A stretch of DNA of 64,000 bases, taken from NCBI GenBank assembly GCA_014872785.1, contig WKFJ01000065.1:1-64000 (forward strand). Reading direction: 5' to 3'. The notes under the pieces are model-generated. The model was not told the DNA's origin. It was given only the letters and a program-made list of their open reading frames with translations, and ran no database searches. The position numbers and the translations under genes are program-made. This stretch comes from Alteromonadaceae bacterium (GTDB taxonomy: Bacteria; Pseudomonadota; Gammaproteobacteria; Enterobacterales; Alteromonadaceae). This document shows, piece after piece, positions 37,220 to 46,424 of this stretch; within the stretch, counting starts at the first letter, position 1; every line of letters starts with the position of its first letter.

Positions 37220-38500
37220 TTAGTCTACAAAAACAAGTGAAAGTGCTGGCCAGTAAGTAATAATGACTAGGGACAGCAGTAGTATTAGCGTGAAGCTAAT
37301 GGTGGCCTTATATATCTCTGTGATAGGTTTGTCGAAACGATAGCTAGAGATAAATAGGTTCATTCCCACTGGCGGGGTCATATAGCCTATCTGCATGTTA
37401 GCTAGGAAGATAATACCCAAATGAACTGGGTGAATGCCGAAAGATATGGCAATAGGCAATAACAAAGGCACCATAATGACAATTGCCGAAAAGATGTCTA
37501 AAAAAGCGCCCAAAATCAATAAGAAGATATTGAGCATAATTAAAAATTCAAGCGGACTGCTGATAGTTTCACTTACCCAGTCAAACAATCTCGTTGGTGC
37601 TTCTATCTCAATAAAATAGCTAGTTAATACAAGCGAGGCGCTCAAGATAATTAAAATCCCGCCCACCATGACCATTGCCTCACAGATAATGCCCGGCAGT
37701 TTCTTAGGTGCGATATCTTTATAAACCAACACTTCGACAATCAAAAGATAAATCACGGTAACTACGGCTGCTTCTGAGAGTGCAAAGAAACCAGAATATA
37801 TGCCGCCTAAGAGGACAATGGGCAATGGAATTTCAAATCGACTTTCCCAACATGCCTGTTTCAATTCCTGCAAAGAAAAAGACTGCTTTGCGATGGGATT
37901 GTCTCGCTGCATCCACATACTCCAAGCTGAGAGCATCCCAATCATTAATAAGCCTGGTAGTAGCCCAGCCACGAGTAAATCTTCGATAGTCATAGACACC
38001 GACAAATCGAGTTGTAGCGCAATCACCCCGAACAATATCAAAGGTAGCGAAGGAGGAAATAATAAGCCCAAGCTACCGGACGTTGTCACCAAGCCTAAGC
38101 TGAATTTTTGATGGTATCCTGCCTGTTGTAGCGCTGGGTATAACAAAGCTCCAAGTGCAACGATGGTAACCCCAGAGGCACCTGTAAAGGCGGTAAATAA
38201 TGCGCATGTAATAAATGCAACAACAGCAAGACCACCGGGCATCCAGCCAAGTAATGCTTGCGTCAGACGCACTAAACGCTGTGAACTATTACTGGCACTG
38301 AGTAAGTAACCTGCAAAAGTAAATAGCGGAATCGCTTCGATCAAAGGGGTTTGGGTAATGCGATACATATCTACCGCGACCACCATCAAATCGATGTCCA
38401 CCATATAAAAACCCAGCATGGCAATAGCCAATATGCCAGCAAACAGTGGCATCCCCATTAACAGCAGAATTACGCAAAGTGCGATAAGTAATTCGATCAT
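37220..38500 (-). CDS. TRAP transporter large permease (DctM type)
   Basis: 426-residue inner-membrane permease with about 12 helices, carrying the sodium/proton-coupled transport path. The N-terminus LLIALCVILLLMGMPLFAGILAIAMLGFY and internal ASGVTIVALGALLYPALQQAGY and FLANMQIGYMTPPVGMNLFIS segments are DctM hallmarks. Three-gene order P-Q-M with a fourth TatT-like gene upstream of dctP. Two-base gap to the small permease. Confidence 0.94.
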   Translation of the reverse strand: MIELLIALCVILLLMGMPLFAGILAIAMLGFYMVDIDLMVVAVDMYRITQTPLIEAIPLFTFAGYLLSASNSSQRLVRLTQALLGWMPGGLAVVAFITCALFTAFTGASGVTIVALGALLYPALQQAGYHQKFSLGLVTTSGSLGLLFPPSLPLILFGVIALQLDLSVSMTIEDLLVAGLLPGLLMIGMLSAWSMWMQRDNPIAKQSFSLQELKQACWESRFEIPLPIVLLGGIYSGFFALSEAAVVTVIYLLIVEVLVYKDIAPKKLPGIICEAMVMVGGILIILSASLVLTSYFIEIEAPTRLFDWVSETISSPLEFLIMLNIFLLILGAFLDIFSAIVIMVPLLLPIAISFGIHPVHLGIIFLANMQIGYMTPPVGMNLFISSYRFDKPITEIYKATISFTLILLLSLVIITYWPALSLVFVD

Positions 38501-38502
38501 AC

Positions 38503-39009
38503 TTATGGCTTCCCTTCTTCTGCATGCGCGTGATTGGCCTTTTGCACCACGTACAGCAAGGGTACTTTCCAGACAAGAACAGCAAAGCGCATCGCCATCA
38601 ATAAGAAAACAACCGGAATAATTAATTCACATACCCATGTAGGAATGCCAAGAAAAGCGTCGATTGGGTCTTCGTACTCTAACAGGACAAATTGCGCCGT
38701 GTAATATGCACAAGCGGCACATATCAAGCCGGTAATTAAATAGATAAGGCGATAAATAGCGTTAGCAATTTTAATGGGGAGAAAGCGAGTGATCACATCA
38801 ATATTGATGTGTTTGGCTCCACGGGTAGCGTAAAGTGCACCAGACATCGCTAACCACAGCACCAACACTTTTATTGCTTCGTCGGCCCAGACCAGCCCAG
38901 AATCAAAAAAATTCCTCAGCAAAATTTGTACAAATGCCAAGCCCAGCAGCGAAAGGAATAAACCAGCCAGGAAGCCGCGTTCAAATCTGTCTATCAATTT
39001 CCCTAGCAT
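38503..39009 (-). CDS. TRAP transporter small permease (DctQ type)
   Basis: 168-residue four-helix subunit with the DctQ core LLRNFFDSGLVWADEAIKVLVLWLAMSGALYATRGAKHINIDV. It pairs with the large permease. The C-terminal tail is charged and His-rich (KANHAHAEEGKP). 24 bp downstream of the binding-protein gene. Confidence 0.93.
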   Translation of the reverse strand: MLGKLIDRFERGFLAGLFLSLLGLAFVQILLRNFFDSGLVWADEAIKVLVLWLAMSGALYATRGAKHINIDVITRFLPIKIANAIYRLIYLITGLICAACAYYTAQFVLLEYEDPIDAFLGIPTWVCELIIPVVFLLMAMRFAVLVWKVPLLYVVQKANHAHAEEGKP

Positions 39010-39033
39010 GAACCCTATTCGCTTTACGTTAAC

Positions 39034-40011
39034 TTATTTTAAAAGTGCTTTGAGTTTTGCTACAGACTCTGCGCTCACAGCACCCGCTTGAACCATACGA
39101 CCACTGGCAATTTCAGCTAAGCGTTTCCACTCAGCTAGATCAGATGCGCTTGGCTCTAATATTTCAATACCCTGGCTTGCCAATGCCGCCAAAGCCTTAT
39201 CGTTATCCGCTTTGTTCTCTACTTCCAACTCGGCAAAAATGCGTTCGAAAACCTCTTTTACTATTAGTTGATCCGGGTCTTTAAGTTTATTAAAGGCTTT
39301 ATCTTGGACTGCTAATGCCGCATAAATATAAACAAGCGGAACTTTAGTCACATACTTCACCTGAGTGTGCCATTGCAGCGTGACAGCCCCCACAGGAGAA
39401 GTCGCAATAGTATCGATAAGTCCTGTCTGCAGGCCAGCCAACACGTCACCTATTGGCAAAGGAATGGGAGAGATAGAAAATGTATCAAACGCCGCTACAG
39501 TGGCAGCATCGTCACCTGGCGCCCACGCTTTTTTACCAATGAGATCTTTTGGATGACGGATGGCGTCTTTCGACATGATGTAGGCGAAACCACCGCCGGC
39601 AAAACCGAATGTTATGAATCCGCCTTTCTCAAAACCCTCACTAATAATAGGGTCAAAGGCTGCTCTTGCGACATCCACTTGCTCTAAAGAATCAAATCCC
39701 ATCGGTATAGAGTACACTTGGCTATCGGGATAAAAACGCGCAAGACTGCCCGCAGTAACTGCGCCACCGTGTAATTGACGAATGCGGATCTTCTTCAATA
39801 CAGACTCGTCGTCTCCCATCACGCCGCCGGGATAAAATTTAATTTTTACGCGGCCGTCGGTACGGGACTTAATCTCTTTGGCACCGGCTCTGAACTTTTG
39901 CATCCATGCCGAACCGTCGGGAGAAAGCGTTGCGATTTTTAGCGTAGCAGCATTGCTTATAGAACTAGCTACTAATAAACATGAAGCTAACAATACCTTA
40001 GCGAGTTTCAT
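39034..40011 (-). CDS. TRAP transporter substrate-binding protein (DctP family)
   Basis: 325-residue periplasmic binding protein with signal peptide ending SNA. Family features are LSPDGSAWMQKFRAGAKEI, GGVMGDDESVLKKIRIRQLHG and the GLQTGLIDTIATSPVGAV segment. The site where classical DctP/SiaP proteins carry the ligand-clamping Arg (GLKxRV) reads GKKAWAP here, without the Arg. Together with the TatT gene next door this points to the TatP-T branch, which is thought to bind non-carboxylate, possibly hydrophobic, ligands. Confidence 0.92.
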   Translation of the reverse strand: MKLAKVLLASCLLVASSISNAATLKIATLSPDGSAWMQKFRAGAKEIKSRTDGRVKIKFYPGGVMGDDESVLKKIRIRQLHGGAVTAGSLARFYPDSQVYSIPMGFDSLEQVDVARAAFDPIISEGFEKGGFITFGFAGGGFAYIMSKDAIRHPKDLIGKKAWAPGDDAATVAAFDTFSISPIPLPIGDVLAGLQTGLIDTIATSPVGAVTLQWHTQVKYVTKVPLVYIYAALAVQDKAFNKLKDPDQLIVKEVFERIFAELEVENKADNDKALAALASQGIEILEPSASDLAEWKRLAEIASGRMVQAGAVSAESVAKLKALLK

Positions 40012-40034
40012 TATATGTTCCTATCGAAATACTT

Positions 40035-40901
40035 TTAGAAATAGTCTTCACCGCTCGCAAGCAGCGCCCTAGCCTGCTCTTGAGCCATCCAATTGGTCAG
40101 GGTGAATTGTCCCTGCTTGGGATCTGTAGACAGCACCTCATTGAGTAACTTGTCATGTAACTCTTGGTCAAACATCATGCGGGCGTACTGCTGTGCATAG
40201 GTCACCTTGACCATCAAATTTTTACCCTCAGACAAACTAATCGCTTTCTCAAAATGGGCTCTACCCACTTCTGGTTTACCACCTACTGCGGGGGGTAATA
40301 AGGTACCAATGACACCTAAATATAGATGCGCACTACCGTCTTGATAGGTTTCGTCCAATTCCACTATTTTTTGCATAACTGCCGTAATTTTAGGTAAATC
40401 AGCAATGGCAGTAAAATCGCTTGAGTTTGCCTTGAGCCAGTTGCCCCACGCAGTGCCGAGAGCGAACAAAGCGGGGACATCTTCTTTAGTGGTGGAAGTA
40501 AGTAACTGAGTTACCGCTTCATAGTTTTTCTCGGTAATACCACAGTATTTTGACTCCTGAACACATATGGCTCTTTTACCATAGTCCAATGCTCTTTGAG
40601 CGAGTCTCTGCTGTCTTTCGAGGTCGTCCACAAAAACCGAAGAATACGCCGTATATAAACCCGCAGAAGCCATCAGCAAATCAGCGTCCGGGGATTTCTC
40701 ATCAATAAAACTTTCCATCATCAACATGTAAGCTGGAAGCGCTTGTTTAACCATTTCAGGGTCGTTGTGCGAACTTATTGTGGATTGCAATTGGTCAGCT
40801 AAACTTTTTGACGCCGTAGAGACGAAAGAGGCACAACCAGAAAGCCCCACAAAGACAAAAGCGACGAGCAATAATCGTATTATCGAGCCAGAATATTTCA
40901 T
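40035..40901 (-). CDS. TRAP-associated TatT-like lipoprotein
   Basis: 288-residue predicted lipoprotein (ATG 40901; a TTG at 40946 gives 15 more residues). Lipobox LSGC follows a hydrophobic stretch (IIRLLLVAFVFVGLSGC). The mature part is helical and TPR-like (LLMASAGLYTAYSSVF, AHLYLGVIGTLLPPAVGGKPEVGRAHFEKAI), as in Treponema Tp0956 (TatT), which forms a trimer that can partner the TRAP binding protein. Its position directly upstream of dctP fits. Probably anchored to a membrane facing the periplasm. Confidence 0.85.
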   Translation of the reverse strand: MKYSGSIIRLLLVAFVFVGLSGCASFVSTASKSLADQLQSTISSHNDPEMVKQALPAYMLMMESFIDEKSPDADLLMASAGLYTAYSSVFVDDLERQQRLAQRALDYGKRAICVQESKYCGITEKNYEAVTQLLTSTTKEDVPALFALGTAWGNWLKANSSDFTAIADLPKITAVMQKIVELDETYQDGSAHLYLGVIGTLLPPAVGGKPEVGRAHFEKAISLSEGKNLMVKVTYAQQYARMMFDQELHDKLLNEVLSTDPKQGQFTLTNWMAQEQARALLASGEDYF

Positions 40902-41047
40902 GTGAACGTTAACGTTGTGATTTGTATTTATGGACGTTTGAGACAAGTGTAGTCTATGCTTCGGGATATTTTAAATCGGCGCAAACTTTAGCACTAACCA
41001 CCGTATAAAAAAATCGAATTCACCTGAATTGTTGGTAAAAAAATGTA

Positions 41048-41074
41048 AAAAAAGTGCCACACGAGCACTTTTTT
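41048..41074. terminator. Terminator downstream of the TonB-domain gene
   Basis: AAAAAAGTGC/GCACTTTTTT stem with a 7-base loop. On the minus strand it ends in TTTTTTT and follows the TonB-like gene by about 38 bp; the other strand also ends in Ts. Confidence 0.75.
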
Positions 41075-41111
41075 ACACCAAACCTAGATTTACTTAAAAA
41101 ACGGGAAAAAC

Positions 41112-42179
41112 TCAGCTTCTAGAAAGCTCAGACAAAGTAAATGAAACGCCAGGATCCGAGTTCACGTATACCATGCACTGTCCCCACTTTTCAGGGATTG
41201 TAAACGTATTACCCATGACCGAATTATAGGTTGAGCGTTTGTTGTCACAGCGAATTTCAACTCTGTCTAAGGGTTTCTCTGAGACCAGTTCGAATTCACT
41301 ACGAACTAGTTTGTGCGACCAAGATTTACCATCGTCAATATTGCCACTGATCACCAAAGGGTTACCACTAGCAATATAGTCTTCTATTTTCTTTTGATAA
41401 GGCGCTAACTTAACTGCGACGTCACTATCAGGAGCGTGTTCCTTAATGACATTATACGCCTCGGTTGCATATGCCAACCTATTGGTTTTTAAATTAGTGA
41501 CAAAAAGCTTTTGCATCATTGACATATACAGCGTGTCATTGAGATACCCTTTCCCGCTAAATTTTATCCGAGCCAATGCGCTCAACATTTTTTCGTTGTC
41601 TTGTTGCCCTTCAGCTAATAACGCCTGCAACACCCATAGATAATTACTCTCGGTAAAATTGTATTGTTCTCTTTGTTCCAACTCTTCGATGATCGTCGTT
41701 GCTGCATCAAAGTCTTTTGCACTGATAAGCTTGGATGCTTCTTTGTATTTAGATTTGAATTTGCGAGTAACAGACGCTTTGCTGTCACGCATTTTAAAAC
41801 TTAGCTTTACTCTAGAATGACACTGCTCAACAGGTTCTCCATCCACCATCGCCGGTGTGTATTTCCATTTTTTGACCGCGTTTAGGCTAGCTTTTTCAAA
41901 TCCATGAACACCCGACGAATCATGGATGACGGGATCTACGACATTGCCTTCTTCGTCCACCACAAAGCTCACTTGCACCCAGCCTTCTTTTCCTCTTCTA
42001 GCGGCGGAAACTGGGTAGGTAGGGCTCACTCTCTCAAGTGGAGTTGCGCGCTCCATAACCTCGAGTTTTATCGGTTCATCAGCATAGGCAGTTGCGGCGT
42101 TTTGTTCATAGTTGGCGAGAACAGAATGGGGTGAACAAGTAATAAACCCGGTCAAAACAGATAATAATAAACGTTTCAT
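41112..42179 (-). CDS. Secreted protein with N-terminal TonB C-terminal-like domain
   Basis: 355 residues. A cleavable signal peptide (ending SVLA) is followed directly by a TonB_C-type domain (about 45-130): RVSPTYPVSAARRGKEGWVQVSFVVDEEGNV ... GFEKASLNAVKKWKYTPAMVDGEPV. The remaining 220 residues form a helical, tetratricopeptide-like region and a short beta-rich tail. Ordinary TonB has the reverse order: membrane anchor, Pro-rich linker, then this domain. It therefore looks like a periplasmic TonB-like protein with a different job. Single gene; neighbours do not help. Confidence 0.75.
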   Translation of the reverse strand: MKRLLLSVLTGFITCSPHSVLANYEQNAATAYADEPIKLEVMERATPLERVSPTYPVSAARRGKEGWVQVSFVVDEEGNVVDPVIHDSSGVHGFEKASLNAVKKWKYTPAMVDGEPVEQCHSRVKLSFKMRDSKASVTRKFKSKYKEASKLISAKDFDAATTIIEELEQREQYNFTESNYLWVLQALLAEGQQDNEKMLSALARIKFSGKGYLNDTLYMSMMQKLFVTNLKTNRLAYATEAYNVIKEHAPDSDVAVKLAPYQKKIEDYIASGNPLVISGNIDDGKSWSHKLVRSEFELVSEKPLDRVEIRCDNKRSTYNSVMGNTFTIPEKWGQCMVYVNSDPGVSFTLSELSRS

Positions 42180-42252
42180 AAACTTCCCTGTCAGTTTTTA
42201 TAAAGTTATCTAGAGAATAAAAATTTACGCACAATTTGCAATTATTGTAATG

Positions 42253-43119
42253 TTATTTTTTGTTATTTTCGCTGCCTTTTTGTGTGCGTTGTTTGTGCTT
42301 TTGAATAGAGCGGCGCATTCTAGAGAGTCTCACGTGATCTAGCTTGCCCTGCTCTTTGTGAAATTTCGTTTGTGTTTCGGGCGGTAGGTGCACAGATTTG
42401 CGCAGCTGATTAATGTCTGGTAGTTCTAACTCAACCCAAGCACCTATTGGTAAACGGCTTTTTAACTCTAACGGCCCATAGCGCACGCGCATTAGTCTGC
42501 TTACCTGCACTTCTTGCGATTCCCAAATACGTCTAACCTCGCGATTACGTCCTTCCGCAATAGTGACGTTGAACCACTGATTCATTGACTCGTCATCTCT
42601 ATTGCGACGCTTAATTTCATTAAACTTAGCTTCGCCATCTTCCAACATGACGCCCTTTTTAAGGGTTTTTAACATGTCTTCTGTGACTTCTCCAAACACG
42701 CGCACCGCGTACTCTCTATCTACTACGTTGCGCGGGTGCATGAGCCTGTTAGCCAACTCACCGTCGTTGGTGAACAACAGTAAACCACTGGTGTTTATGT
42801 CTAAACGACCAATTGATATCCAGCGACCATGGTTAATGTTGGGTAACCTTTCAAAAACAGTACGACGGCCTTCAGGATCTTTGCGACTGCATATTTCTCC
42901 TTCGGGCTTATTATACATTAAAACGCGACAAAACTGAGATGCTTGCTCATTAGTCACCGGATTACCATCGACTTTTATTGCGTCACTGGTTTCAACCCGC
43001 GCGCCCAATGTCGCGATAGCGCCATTTACCGAAACTCGTCCTTGCTCAATCCAGCGCTCCATTTCTCGACGCGAGCCAATACCGGCATTTGCTAATACTT
43101 TCTGTAATTTTTCACTCAT
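42253..43119 (-). CDS. rluB: 23S rRNA pseudouridine(2605) synthase RluB
   Basis: 288 residues with an N-terminal S4 domain (EKLQKVLANAGIGSRREMERWIEQGRVSVNG) and the catalytic segment ISIGRLDINTSGLLLFTNDGELANRLMHP, Asp in RLD as nucleophile. The basic C-terminal tail (RRSIQKHKQRTQKGSENNKK) is typical of RluB. It lies beside scpB, as in many gammaproteobacteria. Confidence 0.93.
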   Translation of the reverse strand: MSEKLQKVLANAGIGSRREMERWIEQGRVSVNGAIATLGARVETSDAIKVDGNPVTNEQASQFCRVLMYNKPEGEICSRKDPEGRRTVFERLPNINHGRWISIGRLDINTSGLLLFTNDGELANRLMHPRNVVDREYAVRVFGEVTEDMLKTLKKGVMLEDGEAKFNEIKRRNRDDESMNQWFNVTIAEGRNREVRRIWESQEVQVSRLMRVRYGPLELKSRLPIGAWVELELPDINQLRKSVHLPPETQTKFHKEQGKLDHVRLSRMRRSIQKHKQRTQKGSENNKK

Positions 43120-43164
43120 AACTTAATCATATCTCCACGACATTATCATTTGGTTAACGGTCGA

Positions 43165-43752
43165 TTAGGCACTATCAACCTCATCGTCCAGTACAATATT
43201 CTCAGGTGCCGCCTTCGCCTGGGCTTCAAATAGGCCAGTTGAGGGTAACTCGTCCAGTGATTTTAACCCAAAATAGCTCAAAAAGGTTTTTGTTGTTGCG
43301 TATAATGCGGGGCGACCTGGCACTTCTTTGTGACCTACCGCTTTTACCCAATCTCTTTCGACTAGCGTTTTAACAATATGCGAACTCACACTGACGCCGC
43401 GTACCTGTTCTATTTCACCGCGCGTAATAGGTTGCCGATACGCTATCAAACTCAACGTTTCTAGTAAGGCACGTGAATACTTTGGGGCTTGTTCTTGCCA
43501 TAATCGCCCAACCCAGGGGTTTAAACTTGGATCTGATTGAAAACGATAACCTTGTGCTACTTCAACGAGGTGAATGCCACGAGGCTCATAATGGGCTTGA
43601 ATGGCCTTGATAATATTCAGGACTTGTCGGCGCGTTAAGTCAAATTCCAACAAAACGGTTTCTTGAATACGTTCAATCGATAACGCGCCATCGGCAACGA
43701 AAAGTGCGGCTTCGACGATATATTGTAGTTGTTCTTTGTTTACCTTAGCCAA
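43165..43752 (-). CDS. scpB: Segregation and condensation protein ScpB
   Basis: 195-residue winged-helix kleisin partner. Motifs are YIVEAALFVADGALSIERI (first winged helix) and YSRALLETLSLIAYRQPITRGEIEQVRGVSVS (second). With ScpA and SMC it condenses the chromosome. Starts at TTG 43752 by homology; no ATG is available in the first 70 residues. Confidence 0.93.
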   Translation of the reverse strand: MAKVNKEQLQYIVEAALFVADGALSIERIQETVLLEFDLTRRQVLNIIKAIQAHYEPRGIHLVEVAQGYRFQSDPSLNPWVGRLWQEQAPKYSRALLETLSLIAYRQPITRGEIEQVRGVSVSSHIVKTLVERDWVKAVGHKEVPGRPALYATTKTFLSYFGLKSLDELPSTGLFEAQAKAAPENIVLDDEVDSA

Positions 43753-43772
43753 CGCTTTTAACCATCTAATTA

Positions 43773-44594
43773 CTAAGCTTCAAATTCACCGGACGTCAAT
43801 TTAACTTGAATAGCACCATAAGGATCTTGCTGCTGAACAATCAACAACTTCTCTTTCACTAACTCCAGGATGGCCAAGAACGTCACAACAACGCCAGCTT
43901 TGCCCTCATCCTGACTGAAAAACACCTCAAAACCAGTATAAATTTTATCATTAACCATATCCAGAATTTGGCTCATTCGCTCTCTGGTAGAAAGTGCCTC
44001 TCGCTCAATAGCATGGTGTTCAAAGGCCGCTTCACGTTTGAGCGCATCCTGAAAGGCGAACACTAATTCTTGTAGACTCACATCAGGTAACACTCGCAAC
44101 GGCTGGCATTCCTCATGTACTTCAGCTTTCCCAAGGTGAAAATCACGTTCTTGACGTGGCAACATATCAAGTTGCTCAGCTGCAATCTTGGTAATTTCAT
44201 ATTCCTTTAACCGACGCACAAGCTCGGCTCTTGGATCTTCCTCTTCATCGTCCTCATTTAGAATTTTGGGTAAGAGCAGGCGCGATTTAATTTCAGCGAG
44301 AATAGCTGCCATAACTAAATATTCAGCGGCAAGTTCTAATTTGATGTCCTTCATTACATCAACGTATTCCATATACTGCTGAGTAATCTGCAATATAGGT
44401 AAATTAACCACATCGAACTTTTGTTTACGTATGAGATATAGCAGCAAGTCTAAAGGCCCTTCGAAGGCCTCTAAAATAACTTCGAGCGCATCGGGGGGAA
44501 TGTACAAATCTTCTGGTTTGTCCATCAACGCTTCACCGTTTATGAAGGCCAATGGCAATGTTTGCTGTACCATCATCTGAGGGTCAGATGGCAT
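43773..44594 (-). CDS. scpA: Segregation and condensation protein ScpA
   Basis: About 273-residue kleisin subunit. EAFEGPLDLLLYLIRKQKFDVVNLPILQI is the N-terminal SMC-binding helix region; EYLVMAAILAEIKSRLLLP and the C-terminal VVTFLAILELVKEKLLIVQQ segment follow. The ATG at 44594 is preferred over a TTG at 44627. Operon with yciO, scpB and probably rluB. Confidence 0.92.
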   Translation of the reverse strand: MPSDPQMMVQQTLPLAFINGEALMDKPEDLYIPPDALEVILEAFEGPLDLLLYLIRKQKFDVVNLPILQITQQYMEYVDVMKDIKLELAAEYLVMAAILAEIKSRLLLPKILNEDDEEEDPRAELVRRLKEYEITKIAAEQLDMLPRQERDFHLGKAEVHEECQPLRVLPDVSLQELVFAFQDALKREAAFEHHAIEREALSTRERMSQILDMVNDKIYTGFEVFFSQDEGKAGVVVTFLAILELVKEKLLIVQQQDPYGAIQVKLTSGEFEA

Positions 44595-44630
44595 TTTTTC
44601 ACTTAGCTCTAAGTCTGATTCTTGCAACGT

Positions 44631-45254
44631 TTAAAAACCCAGTTGCGACAAGTCTCCGCTTCCCTCACGGATAATCTGATAGTCATCTTCCGACATGTCG
44701 ACCACAGATGTAGGCTGCTCACCTAAATAACCACCATGAATAATTAGCCCGACCAGCTTTTCCAATTTATCGCGTATCTCGTCAGGATCAAATTCCGCCA
44801 TATCATTACCGGGTAAAATGAGTGTGGTTGACATTAATGGTTCGCCCAACTCTTCGAGTAACGCAAGTGCGATAGCATTATCAGGAACTCGAATGCCTAT
44901 GGTCTTTTTCTTTGGGTTTTGAACGCGTTTTGGAACGTCTTTAGTGGCCTTTAAAATAAAGGTAAAAGGCCCTGGTGTATTATTTTTTATGAGCCTAAAC
45001 GCCGTATTGTCGACTCTCGCGTAGAGAGAGAGTTCTGACATGTCACGACACATCAAGGTAAAATTGTGATCTTTATCGATAGAGCGAATACGACATATTT
45101 GCTCAAGTGCGGCTTTGTTGTCTAATTGGCAACCAAGCGAATAGCCTGAGTCGGTGGGGTAAACAATTACGGCACCAGACTTGATTAGCTCACAGGCTTG
45201 TCGAATAAGTCTGAGTTGCGGATTATCTGGGTGTATGTAAAAAAATTGGCTCAT
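44631..45254 (-). CDS. yciO: Sua5/YciO-family threonylcarbamoyl-AMP synthase-like protein
   Basis: 207-residue YrdC/Sua5/YciO fold protein. GAVIVYPTDSGYSLGCQLDNKAALEQICRIRSIDKDHNFTLM and ...NNTPGPFTFILKATKDVPKR carry the basic ATP/bicarbonate site; STTLILPGND and VDMSEDDYQIIREGSGD close the fold. It matches E. coli YciO, which sits at the same place near trpL, better than TsaC itself, so its role in tRNA t6A synthesis is uncertain. Confidence 0.88.
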   Translation of the reverse strand: MSQFFYIHPDNPQLRLIRQACELIKSGAVIVYPTDSGYSLGCQLDNKAALEQICRIRSIDKDHNFTLMCRDMSELSLYARVDNTAFRLIKNNTPGPFTFILKATKDVPKRVQNPKKKTIGIRVPDNAIALALLEELGEPLMSTTLILPGNDMAEFDPDEIRDKLEKLVGLIIHGGYLGEQPTSVVDMSEDDYQIIREGSGDLSQLGF

Positions 45255-45290
45255 GCTTTAAGATTACCAAGTATTTGAGATTGAGGCATT

Positions 45291-46154
45291 TTATTTTTCA
45301 ATTTCCACTACGTCCAGGTGCCAGTCATGCCACACAGGCGTAAGTTCATCAGGAATCGACAGGTTTCTACCAAGCTCAGTCCATTTATTCGGATAGTGAA
45401 AATCAGACCCTACAGACGCTTCAAACCCGTATTCCGCAGCATAAATTGCCAATTGCTGCCGCACCTGAGGTGATATCCTTGGGTGACGCACTTCGATGCC
45501 AATACCACCGGCTTCTTTAAATTGCACCAACAGCCGGCGTAACCATTTTGCAGTCAATTGATAATGCCCAGGATGCGCCAATACCGCTTTACCACCCGCG
45601 TCTCTTATCCACTTAACGGCTTGTTCAATGGTGATCCATTGAGGTTTGACGTGGGCGCGTTTGCCTTTTCCTAGATATTTTTTGAAAGCACTATCAAAAC
45701 TGTCTACATAGCTCATATCAACCATTGCACTGGCAAAATGAGCTCTAGTAATCTGCCCTTTTCCTGCGCGTGTTTTCGCTTTCTCATACACACCAGCAAG
45801 ACCACACTTGGTTAGCTTTTCACCTATGCTAAGTGCCCGCCTCTCGCGCGACTGCGACTGTTCATCTAGTCGCTGTTTAAACTGCGTATTGTGTATATCA
45901 ACATTTAGCCCAATTACGTGAATATCAAAACCGTGCCATGCGGTAGACAGTTCAACACCCGCGATTATTTGCATTTGTCTTGTTTGCTGCGCTTGGAACG
46001 CGTTTGCTTGTTCAATTGCGGCCGTTGTATCGTGATCTGTTATTGCCAGCGCGTCTACCTGCATATTGTGTGCACGCATGACTAACTCTTCAGGACTCAA
46101 CTGTCTGTCTGAGTAATGCGTATGGCTGTGCAAATCAATTTTTAACGCTGTCAT
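45291..46154 (-). CDS. rnm: PHP-domain 5'-3' exoribonuclease RNase AM
   Basis: 287-residue PHP metallohydrolase (ATG 46154; the frame is open to 46190). Motifs are KIDLHSHTHYSDRQLSPEELV (metal ligands HxHxxxSD), ALAITDHDTTAAIEQA, AVLAHPGHY and EASVGSDFHYP. E. coli Rnm (YciV) removes 5' ends of rRNA precursors and degrades 3',5'-pAp. It is divergent from trpL, the order known from E. coli. Confidence 0.92.
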   Translation of the reverse strand: MTALKIDLHSHTHYSDRQLSPEELVMRAHNMQVDALAITDHDTTAAIEQANAFQAQQTRQMQIIAGVELSTAWHGFDIHVIGLNVDIHNTQFKQRLDEQSQSRERRALSIGEKLTKCGLAGVYEKAKTRAGKGQITRAHFASAMVDMSYVDSFDSAFKKYLGKGKRAHVKPQWITIEQAVKWIRDAGGKAVLAHPGHYQLTAKWLRRLLVQFKEAGGIGIEVRHPRISPQVRQQLAIYAAEYGFEASVGSDFHYPNKWTELGRNLSIPDELTPVWHDWHLDVVEIEK

Positions 46155-46211
46155 TATTCTAAAATTATCTAGACCGTCATATTCTTGCATATATAAATGG
46201 CAACTAAATTG

Positions 46212-46243
46212 TTGACATTAATAACGAATTGTTTTCTTCTTAT
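46212..46243 (+). promoter_or_regulatory. Possible trp operon promoter
   Basis: A consensus -35 TTGACA lies at 46212-46217. The best -10 (TCTTAT, 46238-46243) is 20 bp away, which is long. No clear TrpR-like palindrome was found, so regulation may rest mainly on the attenuator downstream. Confidence 0.35.
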
Positions 46244-46331
46244 AGGGCACAGAGTATATCGCAACACACGATGAAGTGCGCATAAGATTTAACACGCGAG
46301 ACGTTGGCCTCGCCAAATATAAGAAAGCGAA

Positions 46332-46424
46332 ATGAACAACACACTACACAAGCACATTGATACCAACAGCGCTAGCGCGTCTGTAGCTTGGTGGTGGCAC
46401 TTCCCGAACGATGGCGGGTTGTGA
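46332..46424 (+). CDS. trpL: trp operon leader peptide
   Basis: A 30-residue peptide, MNNTLHKHIDTNSASAS followed by VAWWWHFPNDGGL, with three consecutive Trp codons at 46389-46397. AAGAAAGCGAA upstream offers a ribosome-binding site. Ribosome stalling at the Trp codons would set the choice between the antiterminator and terminator described in the next entry. Confidence 0.9.
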   Translation: MNNTLHKHIDTNSASASVAWWWHFPNDGGL

